Shown: piece by piece, positions 7,561 to 15,044 of the stretch
Numbering within the stretch: the first letter of the stretch is position 1
Layout of the letters: each line of letters opens with the position of its first letter
From: Anaerolineales bacterium
GTDB lineage: Bacteria > Chloroflexota > Anaerolineae > Anaerolineales > UBA11579
NCBI GenBank assembly: GCA_025808555.1
Contig: CP075526.1
Location: 946,712 to 1,010,711 of the forward strand
Reading direction: 5' to 3'
DNA: 64,000 nt
Notes under the pieces: model-generated
What the model saw: the letters and a program-made list of their open reading frames with translations, nothing else
Database searches by the model: none
Told to the model about the DNA's origin: nothing
Translations under genes and position numbers: made by a program

Positions 7561-9195
7561 TATGGTCACAACAACCTGGTGAATGCCCGTAGCACCGCTG
7601 GGCGCAGGAGGCGCATTGCGCGTCTCCTGCGGCTGCCCGGCGCCATCATAGGCACGCACTTGCAGCACGCGGCGACCCATCACATACGGGAAGCTAAACT
7701 TCCACAATACCCAGTTCAGTTGGCTCAGCGGTGGGTTGATCAACTCGGCGGGCAACCACTCGGCATCGTCCACTTTGACCTCCACCCGGCTGATGCCGCG
7801 CGTGCCTGCCCAGGCAATGCCGCCACAGGTGGCCTGGCCGGTTTCGCCCACATCGGGATCCGCAACCACGGTGTCGATCACAGAAACCGTGTGAGCGAAA
7901 GCTTCGCGGTCCCAACCGCGATCCACCCAATACCCGTCAACCCGCTCGGGTACCAGCTCGATCCATTCGATCCACTTGGGCTGCTTCATGCCATAGCGGT
8001 TGGGAATGTACACGCGCAGCGGGAAGCCGTGCTCATACGGCAGCGGCTCGTCGTTCATCGCATACACCAACAGTGTGCGCTCATCTTCGATGTCATGCAT
8101 CGTGACGAACTCATAGAAACCATCAGCAGACGTGATGTATGCCCCCGCCGCCTGCGCCTGCACGCCGGCCAGCGCCAGCACATCCTTGAAGCGCACACCC
8201 GTCCAGCGTGAAGCGCTGGTCAGATCGCCGCCCACGGTATTGGAGATGCACTGCATGGTCAGGATCTGGGTCTGCGAGGGCAATCCACGCAGCTCTTGCA
8301 GCGTGAACTGCAACGGGGTGTCCACCAACCCACCGATCTGAAGCTGCCAGGCGTCTTCGTTCAATTGTGGCGGGCGGGTGTTGATGTCAATACGGTAGAA
8401 GTCATCATTGGCGGTCAGTTCCGGGCGCGTGCCGCGCACCGGCGCCGGGCGCGCCGCCAGCTCTTCGGGAGATGGCGATTGGGCCGGGCCGCTGGTCAGC
8501 CGCGCCCCGAACGGGTCATCACCACTTGCCGGCACCGGCGTGCTATCGGTGCGCGGTGGCATGGCCTGCCCGCCGAACAAGCGGCTTGCGCCCCAGGCGC
8601 CCAGCGCCGTCACCGCCAGGCTGGCCCCGCTAACGGTAAGGAACTGCCGCCGCGAAAGCTGCGGGGCTGCCGCTTCCTGCGGGCGGGCCGCATAGGCTTG
8701 TACAAGCCTGGCGGTGCCCCAACCCCAGACAAGATAAAGCACGGCCAACGCCAGGCTGCCCAGGCCGGCGGTAATCCCCAGCTGCGCATGCACCATCAGC
8801 GTAAACGCCAGCAGCAGCAGGCCACCCACGAGGCCATAGGTAGCAATGCTGCTGCTCTTGCGCTGCAACCAGGCCAGCAGTGCGCCGAACGCGGCACCAG
8901 CAACGATGAACTGCAACACCGCAATGCTTTGCTCGGCCAGTTTGGCGGCCGTGGACGTATCTCCGATGGGCAGGAAGCGCTGCAGGAACTGGATCACTGC
9001 CACCATGTTCTCGATCACGAAGCGGATCAAACCGCCTGGCAGCACGCGCGCCATCACATCAAAAATGTCGAAGGGGAGGAAGGGTGTGCCCAGCAATGGC
9101 TCAGCAAGCGCCAAAACGCCGGTCAGCGCCGCGGTGGTCAGCGCGCCGAAGAATGCGCCGGCCCATACGGATGATCTGTCTTGAAAGGATTGCAT
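7558..9195 (-). CDS. membrane-anchored molybdopterin oxidoreductase, sulfite-oxidase family
   Basis: 545 residues. Residues 10-165 hold about five membrane helices; residues 181-205 form a Tat-like segment ('SRRQFLTVSGASLAV'); residues 255-430 are the oxidoreductase Mo-binding domain, with the predicted Mo ligand Cys316 in 'LTMQCISNTVGGDL' and 'IPNRYGMKQPKWIEWIELV'; residues 435-545 match the C-terminal Mo-co dimerisation domain. It should work outside the membrane with the pterin made via moaA. The natural electron donor or acceptor is unknown; no cytochrome partner is adjacent. It is preceded by two promoters and a strong leader hairpin. Confidence 0.88.
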   Translation of the reverse strand: MQSFQDRSSVWAGAFFGALTTAALTGVLALAEPLLGTPFLPFDIFDVMARVLPGGLIRFVIENMVAVIQFLQRFLPIGDTSTAAKLAEQSIAVLQFIVAGAAFGALLAWLQRKSSSIATYGLVGGLLLLAFTLMVHAQLGITAGLGSLALAVLYLVWGWGTARLVQAYAARPQEAAAPQLSRRQFLTVSGASLAVTALGAWGASRLFGGQAMPPRTDSTPVPASGDDPFGARLTSGPAQSPSPEELAARPAPVRGTRPELTANDDFYRIDINTRPPQLNEDAWQLQIGGLVDTPLQFTLQELRGLPSQTQILTMQCISNTVGGDLTSASRWTGVRFKDVLALAGVQAQAAGAYITSADGFYEFVTMHDIEDERTLLVYAMNDEPLPYEHGFPLRVYIPNRYGMKQPKWIEWIELVPERVDGYWVDRGWDREAFAHTVSVIDTVVADPDVGETGQATCGGIAWAGTRGISRVEVKVDDAEWLPAELINPPLSQLNWVLWKFSFPYVMGRRVLQVRAYDGAGQPQETRNAPPAPSGATGIHQVVVTI

Positions 9196-9211
9196 ATCAG
9201 CTCCTGCAGAG

Positions 9212-9217
9212 ATTATA
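9212..9217 (-). promoter_or_regulatory. proximal -10 box of the molybdoenzyme gene
   Basis: TATAAT on the minus strand, 16 nt from the ATG at 9195 with an AGGAG site between. A second, stronger promoter lies further upstream at 9316-9343. Confidence 0.45.
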
Positions 9218-9269
9218 GGAGTGTTTGGACTGCCAGGTCATGAGGCCAATGTGAGGCTGGACCTTAAAT

Positions 9270-9308
9270 GACAAGCGCCCAGGTGAGGGGGGCACCCGGA
9301 CGCTCGTC
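9270..9308 (-). promoter_or_regulatory. leader hairpin of the molybdoenzyme gene
   Basis: Arms 9293-9308 and 9270-9285 form a 16-bp RNA stem with three G-U pairs and a 7-nt C-rich loop. It starts at the predicted +1 of the distal promoter, so the leader RNA would begin directly with this hairpin. It does not resemble the known molybdenum-cofactor riboswitch as far as I can see. Confidence 0.6.
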
Positions 9309-9315
9309 AAATGGG

Positions 9316-9343
9316 ATTATAGCGTTTGTGAAACTTGTGTCAA
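9316..9343 (-). promoter_or_regulatory. distal sigma-70 promoter of the molybdoenzyme gene
   Basis: On the minus strand TTGACA (9343-9338), a 16-bp spacer and TATAAT (9321-9316). Predicted start near 9309, about 113 nt before the ATG at 9195. Confidence 0.75.
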
Positions 9344-9420
9344 GGGCTTGCAAGGAGGCTCTAATGTCATAACGTTATAAGGCGACTTCCTAAGTGCCGA
9401 AGTCTATGCGAGTGAACCAA

Positions 9421-9469
9421 CGCCTAGGAGTTTCGTTACTCGGTGAAGCCGAGTAGAAACTCCTAGGCG
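9421..9469 (+). repeat. bulged palindrome near tRNA-Arg, copy 1
   Basis: Outer arms 9421-9434 and 9456-9469 (14 bp, core GGAGTTTC / GAAACTCC), an unpaired GT at 9435-9436 on the 5' side only, inner arms TACTCGG / CCGAGTA and a 5-nt loop. Same architecture as the copies at 9521, 9687, 53289 and 53362. Confidence 0.85.
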
Positions 9470-9520
9470 TAGCACCGTCAGGCGCTGGATATGCTTCGGA
9501 TGTGCATTGAACCAGCGGAT

Positions 9521-9557
9521 GGAGTTTCGTTACTCGGCAAAGCTGAGTAGAAACTCC
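9521..9557 (+). repeat. bulged palindrome near tRNA-Arg, copy 2
   Basis: Outer arms GGAGTTTC / GAAACTCC, GT bulge at 9529-9530, inner arms TACTCGG / CTGAGTA (one G-U pair) and loop CAAAG. Flanking sequence matches copy 1 as well (a GCRCCGTCAGGYGCTG stretch follows both), so about 90 bp is tandemly duplicated up to the 3' end of the tRNA. Confidence 0.85.
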
Positions 9558-9586
9558 TAGATGCAGCGCCGTCAGGTGCTGCATAT

Positions 9587-9659
9587 GCCCCAGGTGGGAC
9601 TCGAACCCACAGCCTTAGCCTTAGGAGTGCTCTGCTCTATCCATTTGAGCTACCGGGGC
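9587..9659 (-). tRNA. tRNA-Arg (anticodon CCT)
   Basis: A 73-nt cloverleaf on the minus strand: 7-bp acceptor stem (one G-U), D arm GCTC/GAGC, anticodon loop CTCCTAA, T arm GTGGG/CCCAC with TTCGAGT. CCA is not encoded. The anticodon stem is poor: only the middle three pairs form, with A31-G39 and G27-A43 mismatches next to a duplicated AAGGCT. No promoter is visible close upstream; it may be read through from the hydratase operon. It reads AGG codons if functional. Confidence 0.75.
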
Positions 9660-9662
9660 TTT

Positions 9663-9683
9663 GCGCACGCCTGCGGCGTGCGC
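9663..9683. repeat. simple hairpin between tRNA-Arg and palindrome copy 3
   Basis: GCGCACGC / GCGTGCGC, 8 bp, loop CTGCG. A similar 8-bp hairpin precedes the palindrome at 53289 (53265-53284), so the two kinds of hairpin recur as a pair. Confidence 0.7.
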
Positions 9684-9686
9684 TTT

Positions 9687-9721
9687 GTAGTTCCTAGCGG
9701 GCTGCCCGCTGACGGAACTAC
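9687..9721 (-). repeat. bulged palindrome near tRNA-Arg, copy 3
   Basis: Outer arms GTAGTTCC / GGAACTAC, a GAC against T bulge (GTC read on the minus strand), inner arms AGCGGG / CCCGCT. Sequence differs from copies 1 and 2 but every change is paired, so the fold is kept. Orientation is opposite to copies 1 and 2. Confidence 0.8.
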
Positions 9722-9776
9722 GCGCTTAAGTTTACACGGAACAGAAGTGGACTGCTGCGCTTTCTTTCTCTATGCG

Positions 9777-10556
9777 CTACCGCCCCTTCCAGTTAGGCTT
9801 GCGCTTCTCGCCAAAGGCGCGCATGCCTTCTTTCTGGTCCTCGGAAGCGAAGAGGAAGTAGAAGGACTGGCGCTCCTCCTGGATCCCGTCACCCAAGTGC
9901 GTTTCAAAGGCGCGGTTCACCGCTTCCTTGCCCAGGCGTACGGCCAGCGGGGCGCGGGCGGCGATTTCGGTGGCCAGCTGGATAGCCTCCACCAGGTAGC
10001 GTTCCACCGGCACCACGCGGTTCACCAGGCCGCGGCGCAGCGCCTCTTCGGCGCTCAGGCTGCGGTTGTTCAGCACCATCTCCATCGCCAACGCCTTGCC
10101 CACCGCCCGCGTCAGGCGTTGTGTGCCGCCTGCGCCCGGGATGACGCCCAGGTTGATCTCGGGCTGGCCAAAGCGGGCGCTCTCGGAAGCCACGATCATG
10201 TCGCACGACATGGCCAGCTCATTGCCGCCGCCCAAACACCAGCCGGAGACAGCCGCAATGATGGGTTTGGTGATCTTCTTGATGCGGTCAAACGGAGAGA
10301 TGTGCCCCTTGAGCATCAACTCCACAGACGAAGCCTCGGCCATCTCTTTGATGTCGGCGCCGGCGGCAAAAGCCCGTTCGTCACCGGTGATGACAAAGGC
10401 GCCTACGCCGTCATCCGCGTCCAGCTGCTCCAGTTTGTCCATCAGCTTGATCATTAGCGCGCTATTGAGCGCGTTCATCGCATCGGGACGGTTCAGGCGC
10501 AGCAGAGCAACGCGTTCTCTAATTTCGACCAAGATGAGTTCTTTGTTCTCCGCCAT
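9777..10556 (-). CDS. enoyl-CoA hydratase/isomerase
   Basis: 259 residues of the crotonase family, with the oxyanion-hole stretches 'AFAAGADIKEMAE' and 'GWCLGGGNELAMSCD' and the Glu-containing 'LGVIPGAGGTQRL'. The residues usual for hydratases (Glu near 'NRSLSAEEAL' and the first Glu in the 'LGV' helix) are present, so beta-oxidation type hydration of enoyl-CoA is likely. It follows a degenerate SDR gene by 9 nt in a minus-strand operon and carries a GGAGCACCC site before the ATG. Confidence 0.9.
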   Translation of the reverse strand: MAENKELILVEIRERVALLRLNRPDAMNALNSALMIKLMDKLEQLDADDGVGAFVITGDERAFAAGADIKEMAEASSVELMLKGHISPFDRIKKITKPIIAAVSGWCLGGGNELAMSCDMIVASESARFGQPEINLGVIPGAGGTQRLTRAVGKALAMEMVLNNRSLSAEEALRRGLVNRVVPVERYLVEAIQLATEIAARAPLAVRLGKEAVNRAFETHLGDGIQEERQSFYFLFASEDQKEGMRAFGEKRKPNWKGR

Positions 10557-10565
10557 GGGTGCTCC

Positions 10566-11159
10566 TTACTTTGCGCCAATTGTAAGACCAGCCAGCTCGG
10601 CCAACACGTCCGCCGCCTGGCTGCCTGGCTGCCATACCAGGCGAATTTTATGAGTGGCCAGCTCCGGCGCGGCGCGGTGCGCCAGGGCCTGCAGCCCGGC
10701 GGCGGCGGCCGTATACACCGCTGAGACCGCTTCGCCAGCGCCGGCATACACGATCGTGCCGCCGCCGATCTCACGCATCACGCGGCCAACCGACTGGGTG
10801 ATCAGGAACCCTGCCGTCAGCGTGGCGTCAATGCCGCGGTGCCAATCCCACTCGTCCATATCCAGCACAACGCCATCAGGCCGCACGCTTGGGATGAACA
10901 CCAGCGCATCCACGCGCCCCCAGCGCTCCAGCACGCCCTGCAGCATCGTTTGCAAAGCCAGCTTGCGGGTGAGATCCGCGGCATAGGCGCCAACTTGGCC
11001 GCCAGCCGTCTGCAATTCCTCTGCCAGCGGCTCGATGCGCGTGGGCAGCAAGTCATTCAGCGCTACGCGCCATCCATGCGCCGCCAATTGCCGCGCCAGT
11101 TGTTGCCCAAGCTCTGTCCCCGCCCCCGCCAGCAGGGCTACACGTTCACTCGCTGTCAT
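10566..11159 (-). CDS. degenerate short-chain dehydrogenase-like protein
   Basis: 197 residues, shorter than the usual 240-260. A Rossmann start ('VALLAGAGTELGQQLARQL') and SDR-like order are clear, but the catalytic motif is lost: Tyr149 is followed by Ala153 where Lys is required, and the Ser of the active site is replaced in 'GTIVYAGAGEA'. It overlaps the M23 gene by 14 nt and precedes enoyl-CoA hydratase. It may bind a nucleotide or act as a partner rather than an enzyme. Confidence 0.75.
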   Translation of the reverse strand: MTASERVALLAGAGTELGQQLARQLAAHGWRVALNDLLPTRIEPLAEELQTAGGQVGAYAADLTRKLALQTMLQGVLERWGRVDALVFIPSVRPDGVVLDMDEWDWHRGIDATLTAGFLITQSVGRVMREIGGGTIVYAGAGEAVSAVYTAAAAGLQALAHRAAPELATHKIRLVWQPGSQAADVLAELAGLTIGAK

Positions 11160-11889
11160 CTATCAATTCCCAATCTTCATAGGTCACTACGCCTTCGCAC
11201 AGGGGCACATCGCTGCGGTTGTGTTGATGATTCACGTTCATATTGAAATACGGGGTCGGGTCATACGTATTGCCAATGCGGGTCTCATTCAGAAAGTTAC
11301 CTTGGCCGTCATCTTTTACGATCGAGATGTGCAAATGCAGGCCGGTCGGGTTGATCGGATCGCCCGAGTAATTGCCCATATGTCCAAGAAAAGTGCCGGC
11401 CTCCACATACACCTCGCTCGTGCCCGGCGGGAACTGCTCAGAGACAAAGCTCTGGCCGTCCACACTGGCCATATGGGTGTAGTAGGCCCAGATCTGGCGA
11501 CCGGGCTCAAGCGGATCGCTGGGAATACGAATGATGACGGTGGAGAGCCAATCCGCCTGACGGGTCAGATAGCCCGGGTAGGCGGCATAGATCGGCGTGA
11601 TGCCGGGTTGCGTGCCGGAGAAAATATCCAGCCCGGTATGCGTATGCCCAAAGCGGTACGACTGGTTCCACAGGCCGAGAATCACCCCATGGGTCGGGAA
11701 GGCGAACGGGGCGCCGTCACAGCGCGCTCCCGGGCGAATGGCATATTGCTCGAACAGCTGGCGGTCCGTATTCAGCTCGCGGAACAGCGCCCAGCGACCC
11801 GGCGACGGCGCATAGCGGTTGTACAAGAACACGCCCAGCACGCTGGCAGCCACCACTGCGCCAAGGATCAGCCAAGTTTTACGCGTCAC
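11146..11889 (-). CDS. membrane-anchored M23-type (LytM) peptidase
   Basis: 247 residues: one N-terminal helix (residues 7-24), then a LytM domain. The zinc ligands of M23 enzymes are present as His84-x3-Asp88 ('HTGLD') and His185-x-His187 ('GLHLHIS'), so it should be an active endopeptidase on the outer face, probably cutting cell-wall peptides. The start is a GTG that overlaps the EthD stop (GTGA). Confidence 0.82.
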   Translation of the reverse strand: MTRKTWLILGAVVAASVLGVFLYNRYAPSPGRWALFRELNTDRQLFEQYAIRPGARCDGAPFAFPTHGVILGLWNQSYRFGHTHTGLDIFSGTQPGITPIYAAYPGYLTRQADWLSTVIIRIPSDPLEPGRQIWAYYTHMASVDGQSFVSEQFPPGTSEVYVEAGTFLGHMGNYSGDPINPTGLHLHISIVKDDGQGNFLNETRIGNTYDPTPYFNMNVNHQHNRSDVPLCEGVVTYEDWELIDDSE

Positions 11890-12242
11890 GCCCGGTCTCC
11901 AGGCGGGGCATCATCGCTATGGCGCCGGAAGTGCGCCAGATCATCCTGCAGGTGGTCGGCGAACAGCAGGGTCACCTTGCCGCCGCTGATGTCTTGCAGG
12001 ACCTGGCCAGCTTTCTGACCCTGGGGTGAGCCCATCGCATCCGCCACTGCGCTCAGCGAGTCAAAGAACAGCTCGTGCACCAGATGGACCGGGTAGCTGC
12101 CGTGCAGCACGCGGTCTACCCGGCTGGTCACTTCACGGCGCAGGCCGGGCATCTTCTCCGCCTCGGCCAGGAACAGGGGCCAGCGGCTGTCAAAATGAGC
12201 CGCATCATCTTGCGGCTCAACCAGAATCACTAATTTGTACAT
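11886..12242 (-). CDS. EthD-domain protein
   Basis: 118 residues with a ferredoxin-like EthD domain ('MYKLVILVEP' strand, 'FLAEAEKMPGLRREVTSRVD', 'HLVHELFFDS', 'LLFADH'). Members are small dimers linked to degradation pathways, often without known activity. The start at 12242 is preceded by a TATAAT box 9 nt away, so the mRNA is probably leaderless; the open frame continues to 12311 but that part lies upstream of the promoter. First gene of a four-gene minus operon. Confidence 0.78.
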   Translation of the reverse strand: MYKLVILVEPQDDAAHFDSRWPLFLAEAEKMPGLRREVTSRVDRVLHGSYPVHLVHELFFDSLSAVADAMGSPQGQKAGQVLQDISGGKVTLLFADHLQDDLAHFRRHSDDAPPGDRA

Positions 12243-12251
12243 ACGCGCGGC

Positions 12252-12257
12252 ATTATA
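12252..12257 (-). promoter_or_regulatory. -10 box, leaderless type, of the EthD operon
   Basis: TATAAT on the minus strand with 9 nt to the ATG at 12242; predicted +1 falls at or next to the start codon. Confidence 0.65.
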
Positions 12258-12349
12258 ACCTTGGCCATTTTGCTGGCCCACAGACCCATTGCAAAGCCAG
12301 CCAGCAATCAAATTTTGCGTATGGTAAACTACGCGCGCAAGTGGAAAGC

Positions 12350-12730
12350 ATGGACGACAAAATAACCATCATCGAAGGCCCGCCGCCCACCTTTGAAGTT
12401 GTGGACGACGGCTGGTCCACGGGGGTCCTTGAAGGCCCAACCCTGTACGGCGTAGCGCTCACTCATTTACGCACCTTCAACGGCGGCGAGCTGGTGGAGC
12501 GTTGCTACCGCGCCTGGAAGAAACGCCAAGCCATCGATCTTGAATACCGAGACGAAGACGGCAACAACAAAACCGCCCCCATCCTGGCAGCGCGCAGCGC
12601 TAACACGGATGAAGGTGAGATGCTGATGCTGTGGGTGCGCTTGCCAGACGAAGAGATCGAGCTCGCCATCGACTTTGATGACGATGACGGCGAAGATGTA
12701 GACGGCGAAGACTTCGAGCCGCTGCCGTAG
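12350..12730 (+). CDS. conserved-looking acidic protein of unknown function
   Basis: 126 residues. I do not recognise a family. The first 100 residues are a compact alpha/beta-type sequence with 'LYGVALTHLRTFNGGELVERC'-like stretch broken around Gly-Gly; the C-terminus is a run of Asp/Glu ('DFDDDDGEDVDGEDFEP') that should be disordered. Codon use matches the neighbours. A GTG at 12341 is an alternative start in frame; a TATGGT box at 12320-12325 would suit either. Confidence 0.6.
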   Translation: MDDKITIIEGPPPTFEVVDDGWSTGVLEGPTLYGVALTHLRTFNGGELVERCYRAWKKRQAIDLEYRDEDGNNKTAPILAARSANTDEGEMLMLWVRLPDEEIELAIDFDDDDGEDVDGEDFEPLP

Positions 12731-12794
12731 TTCCACGGTCTGGCCGCATCATTCCATTACAATTCAATCCAATATTCCTGTAACGGAGGCGTCA

Positions 12795-13586
12795 ATGTCT
12801 GATGCAACGATTGCGCGCGAGCTCAAAGAGGGTGTGCTCACCTTAACCCTCGACCGCCCGAAGGCCAATGCCTTCAACACCCCAATGGCCGTTGAGCTGC
12901 AAAACGCCTTCAAAGACGCAAAGAAAGACCGCTCTGTACGCAGTGTGCTGCTGCAAGCCAATGGCAAGCTATTCAGCGCCGGGCAGGACGTCACCGAATT
13001 TGGCGGCGAAGGGCACGTCTCCTTCCGTCAACATCTGCAAAAGACCTACAACCCGCTGGTGCTTCAGATACGCCAGCTGGAGAAACCCATCCTGGCTTCC
13101 ATCCAGGGTGCCGCTGCCGGCGCAGCCTTGGGCCTGGCCCTGGCCTGCGACCTGCGCATCGGCTCGCCCGAAACACGCTTCGTCATCGGCTTCAGCGGCA
13201 TTGGCCTGGCGCCCGACTCGGCCGTCTCGCTGATGCTGCCGGTCGTCATCGGCCTGGGCCGTGCATCCCAGGTGGCTTTTTACAACGACCCCATCACAGC
13301 TGAGCAGGCCTTGGCCTGGGGCTTGCTGAACGCTGTCGTGCCCGCCGAGCAGCTGCAGCAGACCGCCTGGGATTGGGCGCTGCGCCTGGCCCAAGGTCCG
13401 ACCAACGCCATGGGTCTCACCAAGCGCGCCTTCAACAAAGCTTTGCTCTCAAACCTGGAAGAAATTCTGGATTATGAAGCCCACAATCAGGAGATCGCCG
13501 GCGAAGGCAGCGACCATAAAGAAGGCCTGGCCGCTTTTGTAGAAAAGCGCACCCCAGACTACGCCAAGGCTGCTGCGAAGAAATAG
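12795..13586 (+). CDS. enoyl-CoA hydratase/isomerase family protein
   Basis: 263 residues, crotonase fold with 'LFSAGQDVTEFGG' and 'GAAAGAALGLALACDLRIG'. The position of the second catalytic Glu is taken by Asp/Ser ('GIGLAPDSAVSLML'), as in isomerase-type or PaaG-like members, so hydratase activity is not certain. Preceded by GGAGG 7 nt before the ATG. Stands alone; the converging rhomboid gene ends 6 nt after it. Confidence 0.86.
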   Translation: MSDATIARELKEGVLTLTLDRPKANAFNTPMAVELQNAFKDAKKDRSVRSVLLQANGKLFSAGQDVTEFGGEGHVSFRQHLQKTYNPLVLQIRQLEKPILASIQGAAAGAALGLALACDLRIGSPETRFVIGFSGIGLAPDSAVSLMLPVVIGLGRASQVAFYNDPITAEQALAWGLLNAVVPAEQLQQTAWDWALRLAQGPTNAMGLTKRAFNKALLSNLEEILDYEAHNQEIAGEGSDHKEGLAAFVEKRTPDYAKAAAKK

Positions 13587-13592
13587 CTGGAG

Positions 13593-14402
13593 CTAGCCCA
13601 ACAGTTTGCCGGCCGCGGCCGCGCCAAAGATCAGTAGCACTGCTATAGCGCCCAGCCAAACCTGGTTGGAATGATTGGTATCCACCAATTCCAGCTCTTC
13701 GCCATGTTCGCGTAGCTCGAAGACTGGCCCGCTCAGGTATGTGAACACCAGCCCGCCCAGCAAACCGCCAAAGTGACCCCAGTTGTCAATGCCGGGCGAA
13801 AGGCCGATCAAAAAGTTAATCGCGGCGATCTGCAGGATGCTACGCATCACCGCCTGGGCACGGCGGCCAAATACGCGCTGGTTGCGATAGGCGAACACGG
13901 CGTGCGCCCCCAGCAGGCCGAACACCGCGGTGGAGGCTCCCAGCGAAGGCGCCTCACTCATCAGGAACGACATGACCCCGCCGGCAAAGCCGCTGACCAG
14001 ATACAAGCTCAGAAACGAAAAGTGCCCGAACATGCGCTCAAGCTCGGGCCCCAGAGCGAACAGCGCATACATGTTGAACGCAATGTGCAGCAAGCCGGCA
14101 TGCAAGAGCACCGGCGTGATCAGCCGCCACCACTGGCCGGCCATGATCAACGGGTTGACCTTCATGCCATAGCACGCCGGAATGTCCGGGCTGATGAAAT
14201 ACGGGCAGACCCCCAGATCCAGCAGGCCAATCGACGTCAGTGACTGCAGCGCATAGACCAGCGCGGTGATCGCCAGCACCACATACACCACCACCGGGCG
14301 GTTTTGCGGCAAGCGTACCGGCTTGCGAGCCGGCGAGATGCGCCCCAGGACTTGGGGCTCGTCAGCTTCAGGCTGGGGGGTGTTTTCAGGGCGCTCGCTC
14401 AC
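13593..14402 (-). CDS. rhomboid-family intramembrane serine protease
   Basis: 269 residues: cytoplasmic tail of about 35 residues, then six or seven helices. The catalytic dyad is Ser157 in 'GASTAVFG' and His210 in 'NWGHFGGLLGG'; 'HIAFNMYAL' in helix 2 matches the oxyanion region. It cleaves membrane proteins within the bilayer. The start is a GTG overlapping the gmk stop (GTGA). Substrates unknown. Confidence 0.92.
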   Translation of the reverse strand: MSERPENTPQPEADEPQVLGRISPARKPVRLPQNRPVVVYVVLAITALVYALQSLTSIGLLDLGVCPYFISPDIPACYGMKVNPLIMAGQWWRLITPVLLHAGLLHIAFNMYALFALGPELERMFGHFSFLSLYLVSGFAGGVMSFLMSEAPSLGASTAVFGLLGAHAVFAYRNQRVFGRRAQAVMRSILQIAAINFLIGLSPGIDNWGHFGGLLGGLVFTYLSGPVFELREHGEELELVDTNHSNQVWLGAIAVLLIFGAAAAGKLLG

Positions 14403-15022
14403 AGTTGCACGCGCCGAGGGTTTACGCGGTGATGCTCCGCGGAGATGATATCTTCGATACGGTCCACCGTTTCATCCAACTCACCGTCACGGTTGACCAC
14501 CACATAGTCAAACTCATCAATGCGCTTGAACTCCTGGCGGGCGGTGGCGATGCGCAGTTTCAGGTTCTCGGGCGTCTCGGTCTTGCGGCGCTCGAGCCGC
14601 TCCACCAACTCCTCTTCGCTGGAGGTGGTGATGAACACCAGGATCGCCTCAGGCGAGATCTTGCGCACGGTAGCAGCGCCTTGCACATCCACGCGCATCA
14701 CCACATCCTTGCCGCTGGTCAGGGCTTTGCGCACCTGGTCCTTGGGGATGCCCTTGTAGTCGTTGTACACGATGGCATATTCCAGCAGCTCTTGTTTTTC
14801 GATCAAGCCAGCAAATTCTTCACGGCTGACGAACAGATAATCCACACCATCGCGCTCTTCTGGCCGCGGCGGGCGCGTGGTAGCGGTCACCACGAAGTGG
14901 AAGGGCAGACCGCGCTGTTTCATCAGTTCAAGCACGCTGTCTTTGCCTACACCGGATGGGCCGGAGATCACGATCAACAGGGGTTCTGCTACAGGACCAA
15001 ATTCTGGGCTTGGGTTGCTCAT
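14399..15022 (-). CDS. gmk: guanylate kinase
   Basis: 207 residues. Converts GMP and ATP to GDP. P-loop 'GPSGVGKDS' at about 21-29, GMP-binding 'TTRPPRPEERDGVDYLFV' and lid region 'RRKTET' are present. The ATG at 15022 is preceded by a TATAAT 9 nt away. It lies directly downstream of tmk, so two nucleotide kinases sit together, with gmk also having its own promoter. Confidence 0.94.
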   Translation of the reverse strand: MSNPSPEFGPVAEPLLIVISGPSGVGKDSVLELMKQRGLPFHFVVTATTRPPRPEERDGVDYLFVSREEFAGLIEKQELLEYAIVYNDYKGIPKDQVRKALTSGKDVVMRVDVQGAATVRKISPEAILVFITTSSEEELVERLERRKTETPENLKLRIATARQEFKRIDEFDYVVVNRDGELDETVDRIEDIISAEHHRVNPRRVQL

Positions 15023-15031
15023 GTGCGCCTG

Positions 15032-15037
15032 ATTATA
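15032..15037 (-). promoter_or_regulatory. -10 box, leaderless type, of gmk
   Basis: TATAAT on the minus strand between the tmk stop (15045) and the gmk ATG (15022); 9 nt separate it from the ATG. Confidence 0.65.
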
Positions 15038-15044
15038 CAAGGCG

